Part shown: one piece after another, positions 44,335-51,787 of the stretch
Numbering within the stretch: position 1 is the first letter of the stretch
Layout: every line of letters begins with the position of its first letter
Source of the DNA: CAYRKQ01 sp964424985
GTDB lineage: Bacteria; Patescibacteriota; Saccharimonadia; Saccharimonadales; UBA7683
NCBI GenBank assembly: GCA_964424985.1
Contig: CAYRKQ010000001.1
Span: 55,497 to 119,496 of the forward strand
DNA: 64,000 nt
Direction: 5' to 3'
Position numbers and translations under genes: made by a program
The notes under the pieces: model-generated
Told to the model about the DNA's origin: nothing
Seen by the model: only the letters and a program-made list of their open reading frames with translations
Database searches by the model: none

Positions 44335-46917
44335 TCACGACTCCTGTAAAGCAGGATCATCTTTTAGCTTAAGGTCTTGCAAAATCGATTCGAGTGAACT
44401 CAGCATTGTTTGGTTATAGTGTGGAATGCCAATTCGCTTGAAAATAACTGGCTCAGCCTTCTTTAAATTAGCTATATATTCTTGAGCCGACTGCAGATCA
44501 GCGGTAATGTCCTGATTTTCCGATCGCAGCAGTAATTCGAGAGTCTTACGGATTGGATCGGCATCTTTTTTTAGTTTCAAAATTCTTTCGTAAAGCTTGT
44601 CGTCTGAACCAGATTGGCTCATATTAAAGTGAGCTCTAAATAGCATTTTAGTACGCTCCCCCACGCCGACAGTTCGTTCGTTCGCTTCACGTTGGTTCTG
44701 CGCCGCTGTTGTATCTACCACTGTTAATTCATCGCCGTTCTTTTGTTGGTTCTGGGTGATGTCCTGAGAATCAGCGTGCTTAATGTTATCTGGTAATTTT
44801 CTTTCTGCGGCCGCTTGATTTCTGTATGCACCGCCGCTTGCACCGCCACGAACACTCGTCAAGCCATACTCAGAGCCTAGGCTTGGCGTTGCATCCAAAA
44901 TATACTGCTCACCAGCGTGGCTTACCATAACTTGGGCATGTCCTGCTGCCGAAATATAACCATCTGGCTCAATTACGTTGCCGCCAATTGTTGTTGCATG
45001 GCTGCCTGGCAAGGCAGTCTTTAAAAGATATCCGAGGAAGGTTGCCGCACCGGTACACTGTACTTGCAACCTTCCGGTTTCATCAACGAGTTTTTTTAAA
45101 TCTTCTGCTGCGAACTCTCTCTTTTCACCGAAAAAATCAGTGAGGTAATATTTCTGTTCAAATGTGTAGTCACTCACCTCACTCACAAACGCCGCCATGT
45201 CAGCTAGGCTAACTTCTCGAGTACCCCGAAGCTTGTCGGCCAATGCCGTGAAGCCAATTTCTTGGCACTGGTTAATGACCGCTTGTATACCACCCGGATC
45301 AAGCATAACTTCGGCGGAGCCATTATACGGGTCAACTTCAGCGCGTTTAAAATAAAACTGGTTGGTACGGTCTGATTTATCAATAGCCACGAGCTCAAAG
45401 CCAGGGATAAAAGGTACGCCCTTCCTAAAAGCAAAGTCCTTACCGTAGGTATTAAAGCTAATGCTTGATCCGCCAAGTTCAATTCTAATATCATAGTCAT
45501 CGGCCGTTTGTGGATACTCAGACTGCCGCGGATTTCCGCCCATTACTAAGTGGTTAGCAGCCAAGTAAGCCTTGCCCCTTGTGAGACCGATGATTGTATT
45601 CTGTTCCTTTTTTAGACCCTGAAGGTCATGCACTTCAATTGATGGATTCTCTGAAGTCTTAACCCAAGTTGGACCAGTCCCATCTTCATAGGGTAGCCTG
45701 CCCACAATATCAGATTGCACACCGCGAATATAAGTTAACACCTCGGCAACGATATCACCTCCAATACGTACGTCTGCTGGACTAAAGCCGTATGCAGATT
45801 CATAAAGCACCTTCAGCACTGGTTGTGATAATTTTTCTGGGTCAAGAAGGTTAGTTAAAAGATAGGCCGGAATAAATTCACTGTCAGCAATACTTTCAAG
45901 TCGATTTGGCTTGCTGATACTTTCTGACATGCAATAGCTGAAGTCATGTAGCGCACCCCCACCAATGTACACTTCCTCACCATCAATACCGCGTCCACAA
46001 ATATCGCCGTTTTCATTAAGATAGAAGGATGTTATCAGAGGAACTCCAGGGTCATCATCGTATTCGTTGTATTCATCTACCAAAAAAGCGAGTAGTCGTT
46101 CGCGGCCATCAAGTGTTTGCAGAGTTTTTCGTTTTTCGGTTTCATCATCAAGTCGGCATACGCCTTTATTAAACTCTCGGTGGGCGTTTGGGTGCAGGCC
46201 AAGTGTGTCGCTAGGAGCAAGTGAGTGCCGCCTGCGAACATCATCTTCAATTTGTGCTTCACGGATCATTCGCCGTGCCAGCGGTAAGGGCATATCTTCA
46301 GATTCGGGTGTATCAGAGGCGATCGCATGAAGCACTCTATAGATTTCAGATTCCCTGCCAATTGCTGCGAACGCCTCCCTGATCTTAGAATCCATATCTA
46401 ATGCATCCATGAGTCCTTCCCGATATTTGCTAGTAGACTCGAGAACACTTACTTCAAGATGATGTCGCACGCGAACCACATTAGCTGCAGCGTATTTTGT
46501 TCGAGGAATTAGTTCGCCATTAGTATTCATGACAATGCCATCAGGTAGTGAGTCACCACGCTGAGCGAACCATTCCCACTCGATGATTGAGGCGACAGTT
46601 TTAATGAGGTCTGCATCACCTGGGTCAATGCAGGTTTCGACTTCTTCGCTAATGGCTGCTTGGAATTGTTGATGCAACCTTTTTTGGTGGTTTTCAGGTA
46701 ATGTAATAGCCTCGAGAACCTGTTGCTCGGCGGGTGTTAAGTCGGGCATTTCTGGGACATTTCTAAGAGACTCTTCAGGAATAGGCATTTCGAGAGTTGG
46801 ATCATCTTGGCCATCTAAAGGGAAGGGATACTCTTCAAGTTTGGCCTGGTGCGCTTCTGCATACGCTATACGCGCTGCTCGGCTTATTTCTAGCTGGTCA
46901 GTTTCGTGTGTAGCCAT
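44335..46917 (-). CDS. Large cytosolic protein with a transglutaminase-like domain
   Basis: 860 aa without signal peptide or membrane helix, acidic, mostly unrecognised. At about residues 605-680 a transglutaminase/papain-fold core is visible: nucleophile Cys in VQCTGAATFLGYLL (about 619), His in AAGHAQVMV (about 660) and Asp in YILDATPS (about 673), in the right order and spacing. The C-terminal 150 residues are Gln/Asn-rich then helical. It could be a peptidase, crosslinker or deamidase. A consensus promoter (TTGACA, 18 nt, TATAAT) lies 6 nt before the ATG. Confidence 0.75.
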   Translation of the reverse strand: MATHETDQLEISRAARIAYAEAHQAKLEEYPFPLDGQDDPTLEMPIPEESLRNVPEMPDLTPAEQQVLEAITLPENHQKRLHQQFQAAISEEVETCIDPGDADLIKTVASIIEWEWFAQRGDSLPDGIVMNTNGELIPRTKYAAANVVRVRHHLEVSVLESTSKYREGLMDALDMDSKIREAFAAIGRESEIYRVLHAIASDTPESEDMPLPLARRMIREAQIEDDVRRRHSLAPSDTLGLHPNAHREFNKGVCRLDDETEKRKTLQTLDGRERLLAFLVDEYNEYDDDPGVPLITSFYLNENGDICGRGIDGEEVYIGGGALHDFSYCMSESISKPNRLESIADSEFIPAYLLTNLLDPEKLSQPVLKVLYESAYGFSPADVRIGGDIVAEVLTYIRGVQSDIVGRLPYEDGTGPTWVKTSENPSIEVHDLQGLKKEQNTIIGLTRGKAYLAANHLVMGGNPRQSEYPQTADDYDIRIELGGSSISFNTYGKDFAFRKGVPFIPGFELVAIDKSDRTNQFYFKRAEVDPYNGSAEVMLDPGGIQAVINQCQEIGFTALADKLRGTREVSLADMAAFVSEVSDYTFEQKYYLTDFFGEKREFAAEDLKKLVDETGRLQVQCTGAATFLGYLLKTALPGSHATTIGGNVIEPDGYISAAGHAQVMVSHAGEQYILDATPSLGSEYGLTSVRGGASGGAYRNQAAAERKLPDNIKHADSQDITQNQQKNGDELTVVDTTAAQNQREANERTVGVGERTKMLFRAHFNMSQSGSDDKLYERILKLKKDADPIRKTLELLLRSENQDITADLQSAQEYIANLKKAEPVIFKRIGIPHYNQTMLSSLESILQDLKLKDDPALQES

Positions 46918-46923
46918 CTCTTC

Positions 46924-46953
46924 ATTATAGCATACTTTCTGCTATTTTGTCAA
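46924..46953 (-). promoter_or_regulatory. Consensus promoter of the transglutaminase-like gene
   Basis: -35 TTGACA (46953-46948), an 18-nt spacer and -10 TATAAT (46929-46924), both perfect hexamers; only 6 nt to the ATG. Confidence 0.85.
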
Positions 46954-46956
46954 TGC

Positions 46957-47343
46957 TTACATCTGTTTTTGTTCGAGTTCATGGATACGGTCGTGGTCGA
47001 GGCCGAAATAGTGGGCGATTTCGTGCCAGAGGGTGTGTTTTATTTGAGCTTTGAAGTTCTTTTCATCACCTTGGGAATAATAAAAGAGTGGTAGCTTAAA
47101 TAAAGTAATTTTATCTGGTAGCTGACCTGAAAAGCCATTCCCCCGTTTTGTAAGCGGGATGCCTTCATACAGGCCAAATAAAGTCTGGTTGCAGGCTAAC
47201 TTTAGCTTCCCGCGCTGGTCGCCAGTTGGCTCATCTTCGTACGTAATGAAGACATTGCCGAGTTTTGAGGTGTACTTTTCGGGCAGCTCATCGAGCGCCT
47301 GAGCCATCATTTTCGAAAATTCTTCATCGGTTGGAATATCCAT
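46957..47343 (-). CDS. Small zincin-like metallopeptidase
   Basis: 128 aa. HEIAHYFGLDHDRI near the C-terminus is the HExxHxxGxxHxR-type zinc motif of the minimal zincin family often annotated as a possibly acetylated metallopeptidase (PF06262-like). Cytosolic. TATAAT ends 6 nt before the ATG. Substrates are unknown for the family. Confidence 0.88.
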   Translation of the reverse strand: MDIPTDEEFSKMMAQALDELPEKYTSKLGNVFITYEDEPTGDQRGKLKLACNQTLFGLYEGIPLTKRGNGFSGQLPDKITLFKLPLFYYSQGDEKNFKAQIKHTLWHEIAHYFGLDHDRIHELEQKQM

Positions 47344-47386
47344 TCTCTTATTATATCCTTAAATTAGCACTCAAGACAAGTGAGTG

Positions 47387-50300
47387 CTAATTTTTCTTTA
47401 ATCTGATCTGTAGGTCTACCCCTTCGACCTTAATAGTTGCTTCAAAGCCATCTTCTACATCGGCTAGTTTTGTAGCCAAAGTTTCAGTTTTAATTGTCTC
47501 AGCGTGCTCTTCAATGGCCTTAGAAAGTTCGTCATCTTCAGTCGAAAGCGAGAGGACAATCCGATCTTCAACATTCAAGCCAGCTTCTTTTCTAGCACTT
47601 TGAACGTTTCTAACTACTTCACGCATTAAACCTTCGCGCTTGAGTTCTGGCGTTATTGTAGTTTCTAGGCTTACACTTGGAACAGAGTATGATACAAATT
47701 CAACTATTTTAACATTAAGCTCATCTTTAATTATCTCTAGATACTCGGGCTTAATTAGATCAGCATACTTTGAGTCTAGCAACCTAAGTAAACCTAGTGG
47801 CTGCCTGACCTTAATACTAGCTTCGGCTCGTGCGGATAAACCTTCATTAATTACCATCCGCGTATCTGACATGCTAGTCAAAATAGCCTCGTTAACTTTT
47901 GCGGCTTTTGGCCAGTCGCTAAGATGTACAGATCCTGGCAGATCAGTGCCCACAATTAGTTCGCGCCAGATGTGGTCTGAAAGAAACGGCGCCCATGGAG
48001 CTAAAAGCTGACAAATAGTGGTGAGCGTATACCAGAGTGTTTCGTACGCTTGATTTTTATCTATGTCATCCTCAGATTTCCAGAACCGACGACGAGAACG
48101 GCGGATGAACCAGTTGCTCATATCATCAATCAGCTTGAAAATTGGTTCAATGGCATGAGCAATTTTATAGTCATCGGCCTGTCTAGTTACTTCGACTATA
48201 GTTTCATTTAGACGAGCCGATATCCACTGATCTAGCACATTGCTGCTTTCAGGCTGCTCACCGGGTTTTGCCGGCTGCCAACCATCAATGTCGGCGTACA
48301 TTTTAAAGAAGCGGAAACTGTTCATGAGCGTTCCGAGCACATTACGGTTAAGATCTTTCATGCCATCGCGATTAAAGCGCATGTAGTCAGCGGTTTGGGT
48401 GTTTTGAGTACTTGAGAGTAAGAATAACCGGAGACTATCTGCCCCTTCATTATCAAAAACCTCCTCAACCGGTGGATAATTTTTAAGCCGCTTGCTCAGT
48501 TTTTGGCCATCAGCCGCCATGATCATGCCGTTGACTATCACATTTTTATACGCGGGTGAATCAAATAAAATTGTGGCCATAACGTGCTGCACGTAAAACC
48601 AGAGTCGCGTTTGGTCAAGACCTTCAATGATAAAGTCAGCCGGGAATGTTTTATCGAACTGTTCTTTATTTTCAAACGGGTAATGCTGCTGGCCAATGCT
48701 CATGCAACCAGATTCAAACCAGCAATCAAGCACTTCTTCAATGCGGCGATAGGTTTTGCCGTCTTTTGTAAATTCAACCTGGTCAATAAACGGCCGGTGC
48801 ACGTCATCAAGATTCAAGTTTTTATCGCCTACTAATTCACGCAGTTGATCGTAACTTTCAACCACAATGTAATCGTCTTCATCTTCAGTATTTACCCAAA
48901 CTGGCATGGGCGCACCCCAATAGCGGTTACGAGAGATTGCCCAGTCGCGTGCACCCTCAAGCCACTTACCAAAGCGCCCCTTTTTAATATTGTCCGGCGT
49001 CCAGTTAATTTCTTCGGCGGTTTTTAGCAGATCACCACGAATGTCAGAAACCTTAATGAACCAACTCGAGATTGCATAGTACAGTAGCGGTGTTTCACAA
49101 CGCCAACAAAACGGATACGTATGAGTGAACGTTTCGGCAGCATAAACACGGTCTTTCTTTGTAAGATGCGCAATAATATCTTTGTCGGCACCTTTGAAGA
49201 ATTTTCCTTTTACATCGTCGAACCCAATACCTTCTTTTACCTTGCCGCTGGCGTCAATAGTTTGAAGCACGGGAATACTGTGTGCTTGGCCTAGGGTAAG
49301 ATCGTCTTCACCAAAAGCCGGCGCCACATGAAGCACGCCCGAACCATCATCGATACTAACAAAATCTGCCGCCCATACTTTATAGAGATTGTCTCTATGT
49401 TCGTGAGTTTTCGCCTCTTCAACGTCAAAGAGCGGCTCATACGACATGCCGACCAACTCTGAGCCCATTACCTCTTTTGTAATGTGATAGTTATCAGAAT
49501 TAAGAGCTTCGAGCCGTTTTTGAGCCAAAACTAAGATTTCCTCTTTACCGTCGTCATCTTTAAGTTGCACGTAGACATACTTTTCTGTCGGGTTTACGGC
49601 AATCGCCGCATTACCAGGCAAGCTCCATGGCGTTGTTGTCCATGCCAATAGATAGACTGACTTGTCATCTCGAGCTTGTCGAGAGATCTGATCAGATTTC
49701 TCCACTGCGGTCGAAATGACATTATCTTTAAGCCTGAACTTCACGAATAAACTTGGATCTGGCACGTCATCTTTATAGCCATCATTAACCTCAAAATTCG
49801 AAAGCGGCGTTTCACAACGCGGACAGTAGGCAGTAGATTTATATCCGCGATACAATAATCCTTTTTTGTTCACTTCGCTCAGCGCCCACCAGACACTTTC
49901 GGTATAGCTGGTGTCGACAGTTGCATAATAGTTTTCATACTCACTCCACCGTCCAAGCCGCTGTAGCAACACTTCCCACTCGCCTTTATATTTAAAGATC
50001 GAATCTCGGCAGGCAGCATTAAATGTATCAATCCCAAGTTCGAGAATCTGCTTTTTGCCACTCACGCCAAACTCTTTTTCAATTGCATATTCTACCGGCA
50101 AACCATGGCAATCCCAACCGTTACGACGCGGCACTGAAAAACCTTGCATAGTTTTATAGCGCAACATTGAATCTTTAATTGCCGTCACTAAGCTGTGGCC
50201 AAAGTGCGGCAAGCCGTTGGCAAATGGTGGCCCGTCGTAAAAACTAAATACCTCCTGACCTTCACGCTGCTTCAACGATTGCTCAAAGGTCTTTTCTTTC

Positions 50301-50437
50301 TTCCACTGATTTAACACCTGTTCTTCAATTGTTGCAAACTGAGATTTCTTCACAGACCGATTCTCTTGTCCTTCCGTAGCTTTACGCGAAGGAGGATCAA
50401 TCTGCGCCAAGTTCGATTTCTGATTATTGCCGGTCAT
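47387..50437 (-). CDS. ileS: Isoleucyl-tRNA synthetase, eukaryote-like type
   Basis: 1016 aa class Ia. HFGH is the HIGH motif, KLSKRLKNYP the KMSKS motif, and CP1 editing lies at about 200-390. Sequence around NGWDCHGLPVEYAIEKEFG and the lack of a C-terminal zinc finger resemble the type 2 (eukaryote-like, typically mupirocin-resistant) enzymes. A 57-bp palindromic repeat (49664-49720) is inserted in frame. The ATG at 50437 has AAAGG just upstream; a longer frame to 50464 is less likely. A T-box-like leader precedes it. Confidence 0.95.
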   Translation of the reverse strand: MTGNNQKSNLAQIDPPSRKATEGQENRSVKKSQFATIEEQVLNQWKKEKTFEQSLKQREGQEVFSFYDGPPFANGLPHFGHSLVTAIKDSMLRYKTMQGFSVPRRNGWDCHGLPVEYAIEKEFGVSGKKQILELGIDTFNAACRDSIFKYKGEWEVLLQRLGRWSEYENYYATVDTSYTESVWWALSEVNKKGLLYRGYKSTAYCPRCETPLSNFEVNDGYKDDVPDPSLFVKFRLKDNVISTAVEKSDQISRQARDDKSVYLLAWTTTPWSLPGNAAIAVNPTEKYVYVQLKDDDGKEEILVLAQKRLEALNSDNYHITKEVMGSELVGMSYEPLFDVEEAKTHEHRDNLYKVWAADFVSIDDGSGVLHVAPAFGEDDLTLGQAHSIPVLQTIDASGKVKEGIGFDDVKGKFFKGADKDIIAHLTKKDRVYAAETFTHTYPFCWRCETPLLYYAISSWFIKVSDIRGDLLKTAEEINWTPDNIKKGRFGKWLEGARDWAISRNRYWGAPMPVWVNTEDEDDYIVVESYDQLRELVGDKNLNLDDVHRPFIDQVEFTKDGKTYRRIEEVLDCWFESGCMSIGQQHYPFENKEQFDKTFPADFIIEGLDQTRLWFYVQHVMATILFDSPAYKNVIVNGMIMAADGQKLSKRLKNYPPVEEVFDNEGADSLRLFLLSSTQNTQTADYMRFNRDGMKDLNRNVLGTLMNSFRFFKMYADIDGWQPAKPGEQPESSNVLDQWISARLNETIVEVTRQADDYKIAHAIEPIFKLIDDMSNWFIRRSRRRFWKSEDDIDKNQAYETLWYTLTTICQLLAPWAPFLSDHIWRELIVGTDLPGSVHLSDWPKAAKVNEAILTSMSDTRMVINEGLSARAEASIKVRQPLGLLRLLDSKYADLIKPEYLEIIKDELNVKIVEFVSYSVPSVSLETTITPELKREGLMREVVRNVQSARKEAGLNVEDRIVLSLSTEDDELSKAIEEHAETIKTETLATKLADVEDGFEATIKVEGVDLQIRLKKN
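49664..49720. repeat. In-frame palindromic element inside ileS
   Basis: Exactly 57 bp, bounded by GTCAT and ATGAC, with the CGAGCTTGTCGAG and CACTGCGG vocabulary of intergenic palindromes. It adds 19 residues (ISTAVEKSDQISRQARDDK) to the editing-domain region and keeps the frame. Confidence 0.8.
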
Positions 50438-50685
50438 GGAATCCTTTCTTAAAAGAAAAATCACTACTTTTGACTGCCAGAATCCTCTATTTTGCTTTGC
50501 CCTTCGATAAACTCAGGGTTCTGCTTTGCAGAAGACGGTACCATCTGGCTTCCAAAAGAAGTGATTCTTTTTGGCTCTTACTTACTGCTATTACGGGCTT
50601 ACCCGAGAGGTTCTAGTTGGCACAAATGCCGTTCTTCCTCTTCCATCGTGGTTGATAGCCACTTATCGCCTACGCGAACGGATCT
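50438..50685 (-). promoter_or_regulatory. T-box-like riboswitch of ileS
   Basis: The leader of about 248 nt has a short stem I closed by CCGTTC (50681-50676) and GAACGG (50634-50629), with an ATC triplet (50656-50654, the Ile codon) in its loop. It has the T-box bulge TGGTACC (50543-50537) flanked by CAGA/TCTG. A short stem I and a downstream Shine-Dalgarno sequence suggest the translational type known from actinobacterial ileS. The call rests on motif reading only. Confidence 0.65.
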
Positions 50686-50691
50686 ATGCTT

Positions 50692-50720
50692 ATAGTACTA
50701 TTCAACAGATGAAATTACAA
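50692..50720 (-). promoter_or_regulatory. Promoter of the ileS leader
   Basis: -35 TTGTAA (50720-50715), a 17-nt spacer and -10 TACTAT (50697-50692). It immediately follows the stop of the upstream 123-aa gene. Confidence 0.65.
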
Positions 50721-50723
50721 GCT

Positions 50724-51095
50724 TTATTGTCTACGGTATGCCTCTTTTTCGTATTTATTATTCTCGTAACCATTTTTTATAGTTTCTATGGTGTAGAGAA
50801 TGGGGTGAATTAAAGGCATTCGTACAGATTGCTCTACGTGCACATATTCATGATTTATATCCTGTAAGCTTGCGCTCGGACTTAAGATTACCACTTGACC
50901 AACGGTGACAGCCCGAACATTTCTAAACTTAAACAGTGGCCTCGCCCACCACAGTGACTGCACCGTAAACACGCATGCCTGTTTTGATCTGTTAATTGTT
51001 ACATCATTTGGGATGCTAATGAGCGCAGCGCCTAATCCCAAGACATTCCACGGCGTATTGAGCATAAGTGTAAGTAGGCGCTTAATCATGCTCAC
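50724..51095 (-). CDS. Small HExxH protein, possible metallopeptidase
   Basis: 123 aa. INHEYVHVEQ carries HExxH with E and Q after, a zinc-protease-like pattern, and a second Glu lies in the C-terminal EKEAYRR. The N-terminus is amphipathic/hydrophobic (about 5-27). I do not recognise the family. ATG overlaps the stop of the thioredoxin-like gene by 4 bp. Confidence 0.65.
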   Translation of the reverse strand: MSMIKRLLTLMLNTPWNVLGLGAALISIPNDVTINRSKQACVFTVQSLWWARPLFKFRNVRAVTVGQVVILSPSASLQDINHEYVHVEQSVRMPLIHPILYTIETIKNGYENNKYEKEAYRRQ

Positions 51096-51355
51096 TGGGT
51101 GTAAAAGCTAAGTTCAGATATGGTTGGCCATTTGTCCATCTCCAGCCACATTTGCACAAAGCTGCCGTCTTCTTCAGTCACTAAAATGGCGGGAGATTGC
51201 ATAATATCGTGAATCTTTGCTAGATCCACCCCTTCAACGCTTTCAATATCCAAAAGCATGAGCTGCTTACCAGTTCGCGCCTCAAATTCACGCACATAGC
51301 CCTGCACTTGGCTGTCATGTTCCGAATTTGGTTTGTAGAGAACTCTGACTTTCAT
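51092..51355 (-). CDS. Thioredoxin/glutaredoxin-fold protein without cysteines
   Basis: 87 aa. VRVLYKPNSEHDSQVQGYVREFE then LLDIES and SPAILVTEEDG follow the beta-alpha-beta plan with a cis-Pro-like SP, but the CxxC position reads NSEH and there is no Cys in the protein, so it cannot be a redox enzyme. TATAAT ends 7 nt before the ATG. Confidence 0.7.
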   Translation of the reverse strand: MKVRVLYKPNSEHDSQVQGYVREFEARTGKQLMLLDIESVEGVDLAKIHDIMQSPAILVTEEDGSFVQMWLEMDKWPTISELSFYTQ

Positions 51356-51417
51356 GCTTATGATTATATCAAGTTTAGTGATTAGTCGTTAGTGTTAGTG
51401 AGTAGTTGATAGATATG

Positions 51418-51650
51418 TGATAATCCTGAGCTGCAAAGCTCAGTCACCTTCCTCCCAACCATGTAAAAACCGAGTGGAAGATCTCTCCTGCTTCCTGGCG
51501 CGGCGAGGATGTTTGAGCGAACATCGTGAGTGAGTTCCGCAGCCGCCCAAGATGCGGGTGATATCTGTAACGTCGTGTTTTTACACACTGGTTGGCAGTT
51601 TTGTGTTGCTTTTGCTGTCAAAAGCGACTAAGAAAAATGGTTGAGTTGTT
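51418..51650. repeat. Composite structured repeat, copy B
   Basis: The same ends as copy A: CTGAGC-TGCAAA-GCTCAG (51426-51443) and GCTTTTG-CTGT-CAAAAGC (51608-51625), with CTTCCTCCCA and TTATTACTGGA outside. The 165-nt centre differs and is itself framed by CCAACC/GGTTGG and GTAAAAAC/GTTTTTAC. A 79-codon ORF across it is not credible. Confidence 0.6.
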
Positions 51651-51651
51651 T

Positions 51652-51780
51652 ATTACTGGACCCCCGCCTTCGCGGGGATGACAAGACAGGAGAGACTGGA
51701 TCCGCCGGCTGGCGGATGACAAACCCTAAGTTCTAGCTACAACCAGAGGTTGTTCCGCCCTTCGACAAGCTCAGGGTGGG
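51652..51780. repeat. Cluster of dispersed palindromic repeats after nrdJ
   Basis: TACTGGACCCC...GGGGATGAC, then ACTGGATCCGCC...GGCGGATGAC, then a CCCTTCGACAAGCTCAGGG palindrome. They lie between nrdJ and composite repeat copy B. Confidence 0.75.
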
Positions 51781-51787
51781 AACCTAT

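Noticed and set aside
51382..51621. 79-codon ORF
   Set aside because: It lies wholly inside composite repeat copy B, reads through its hairpins, and has no family resemblance or start signal.
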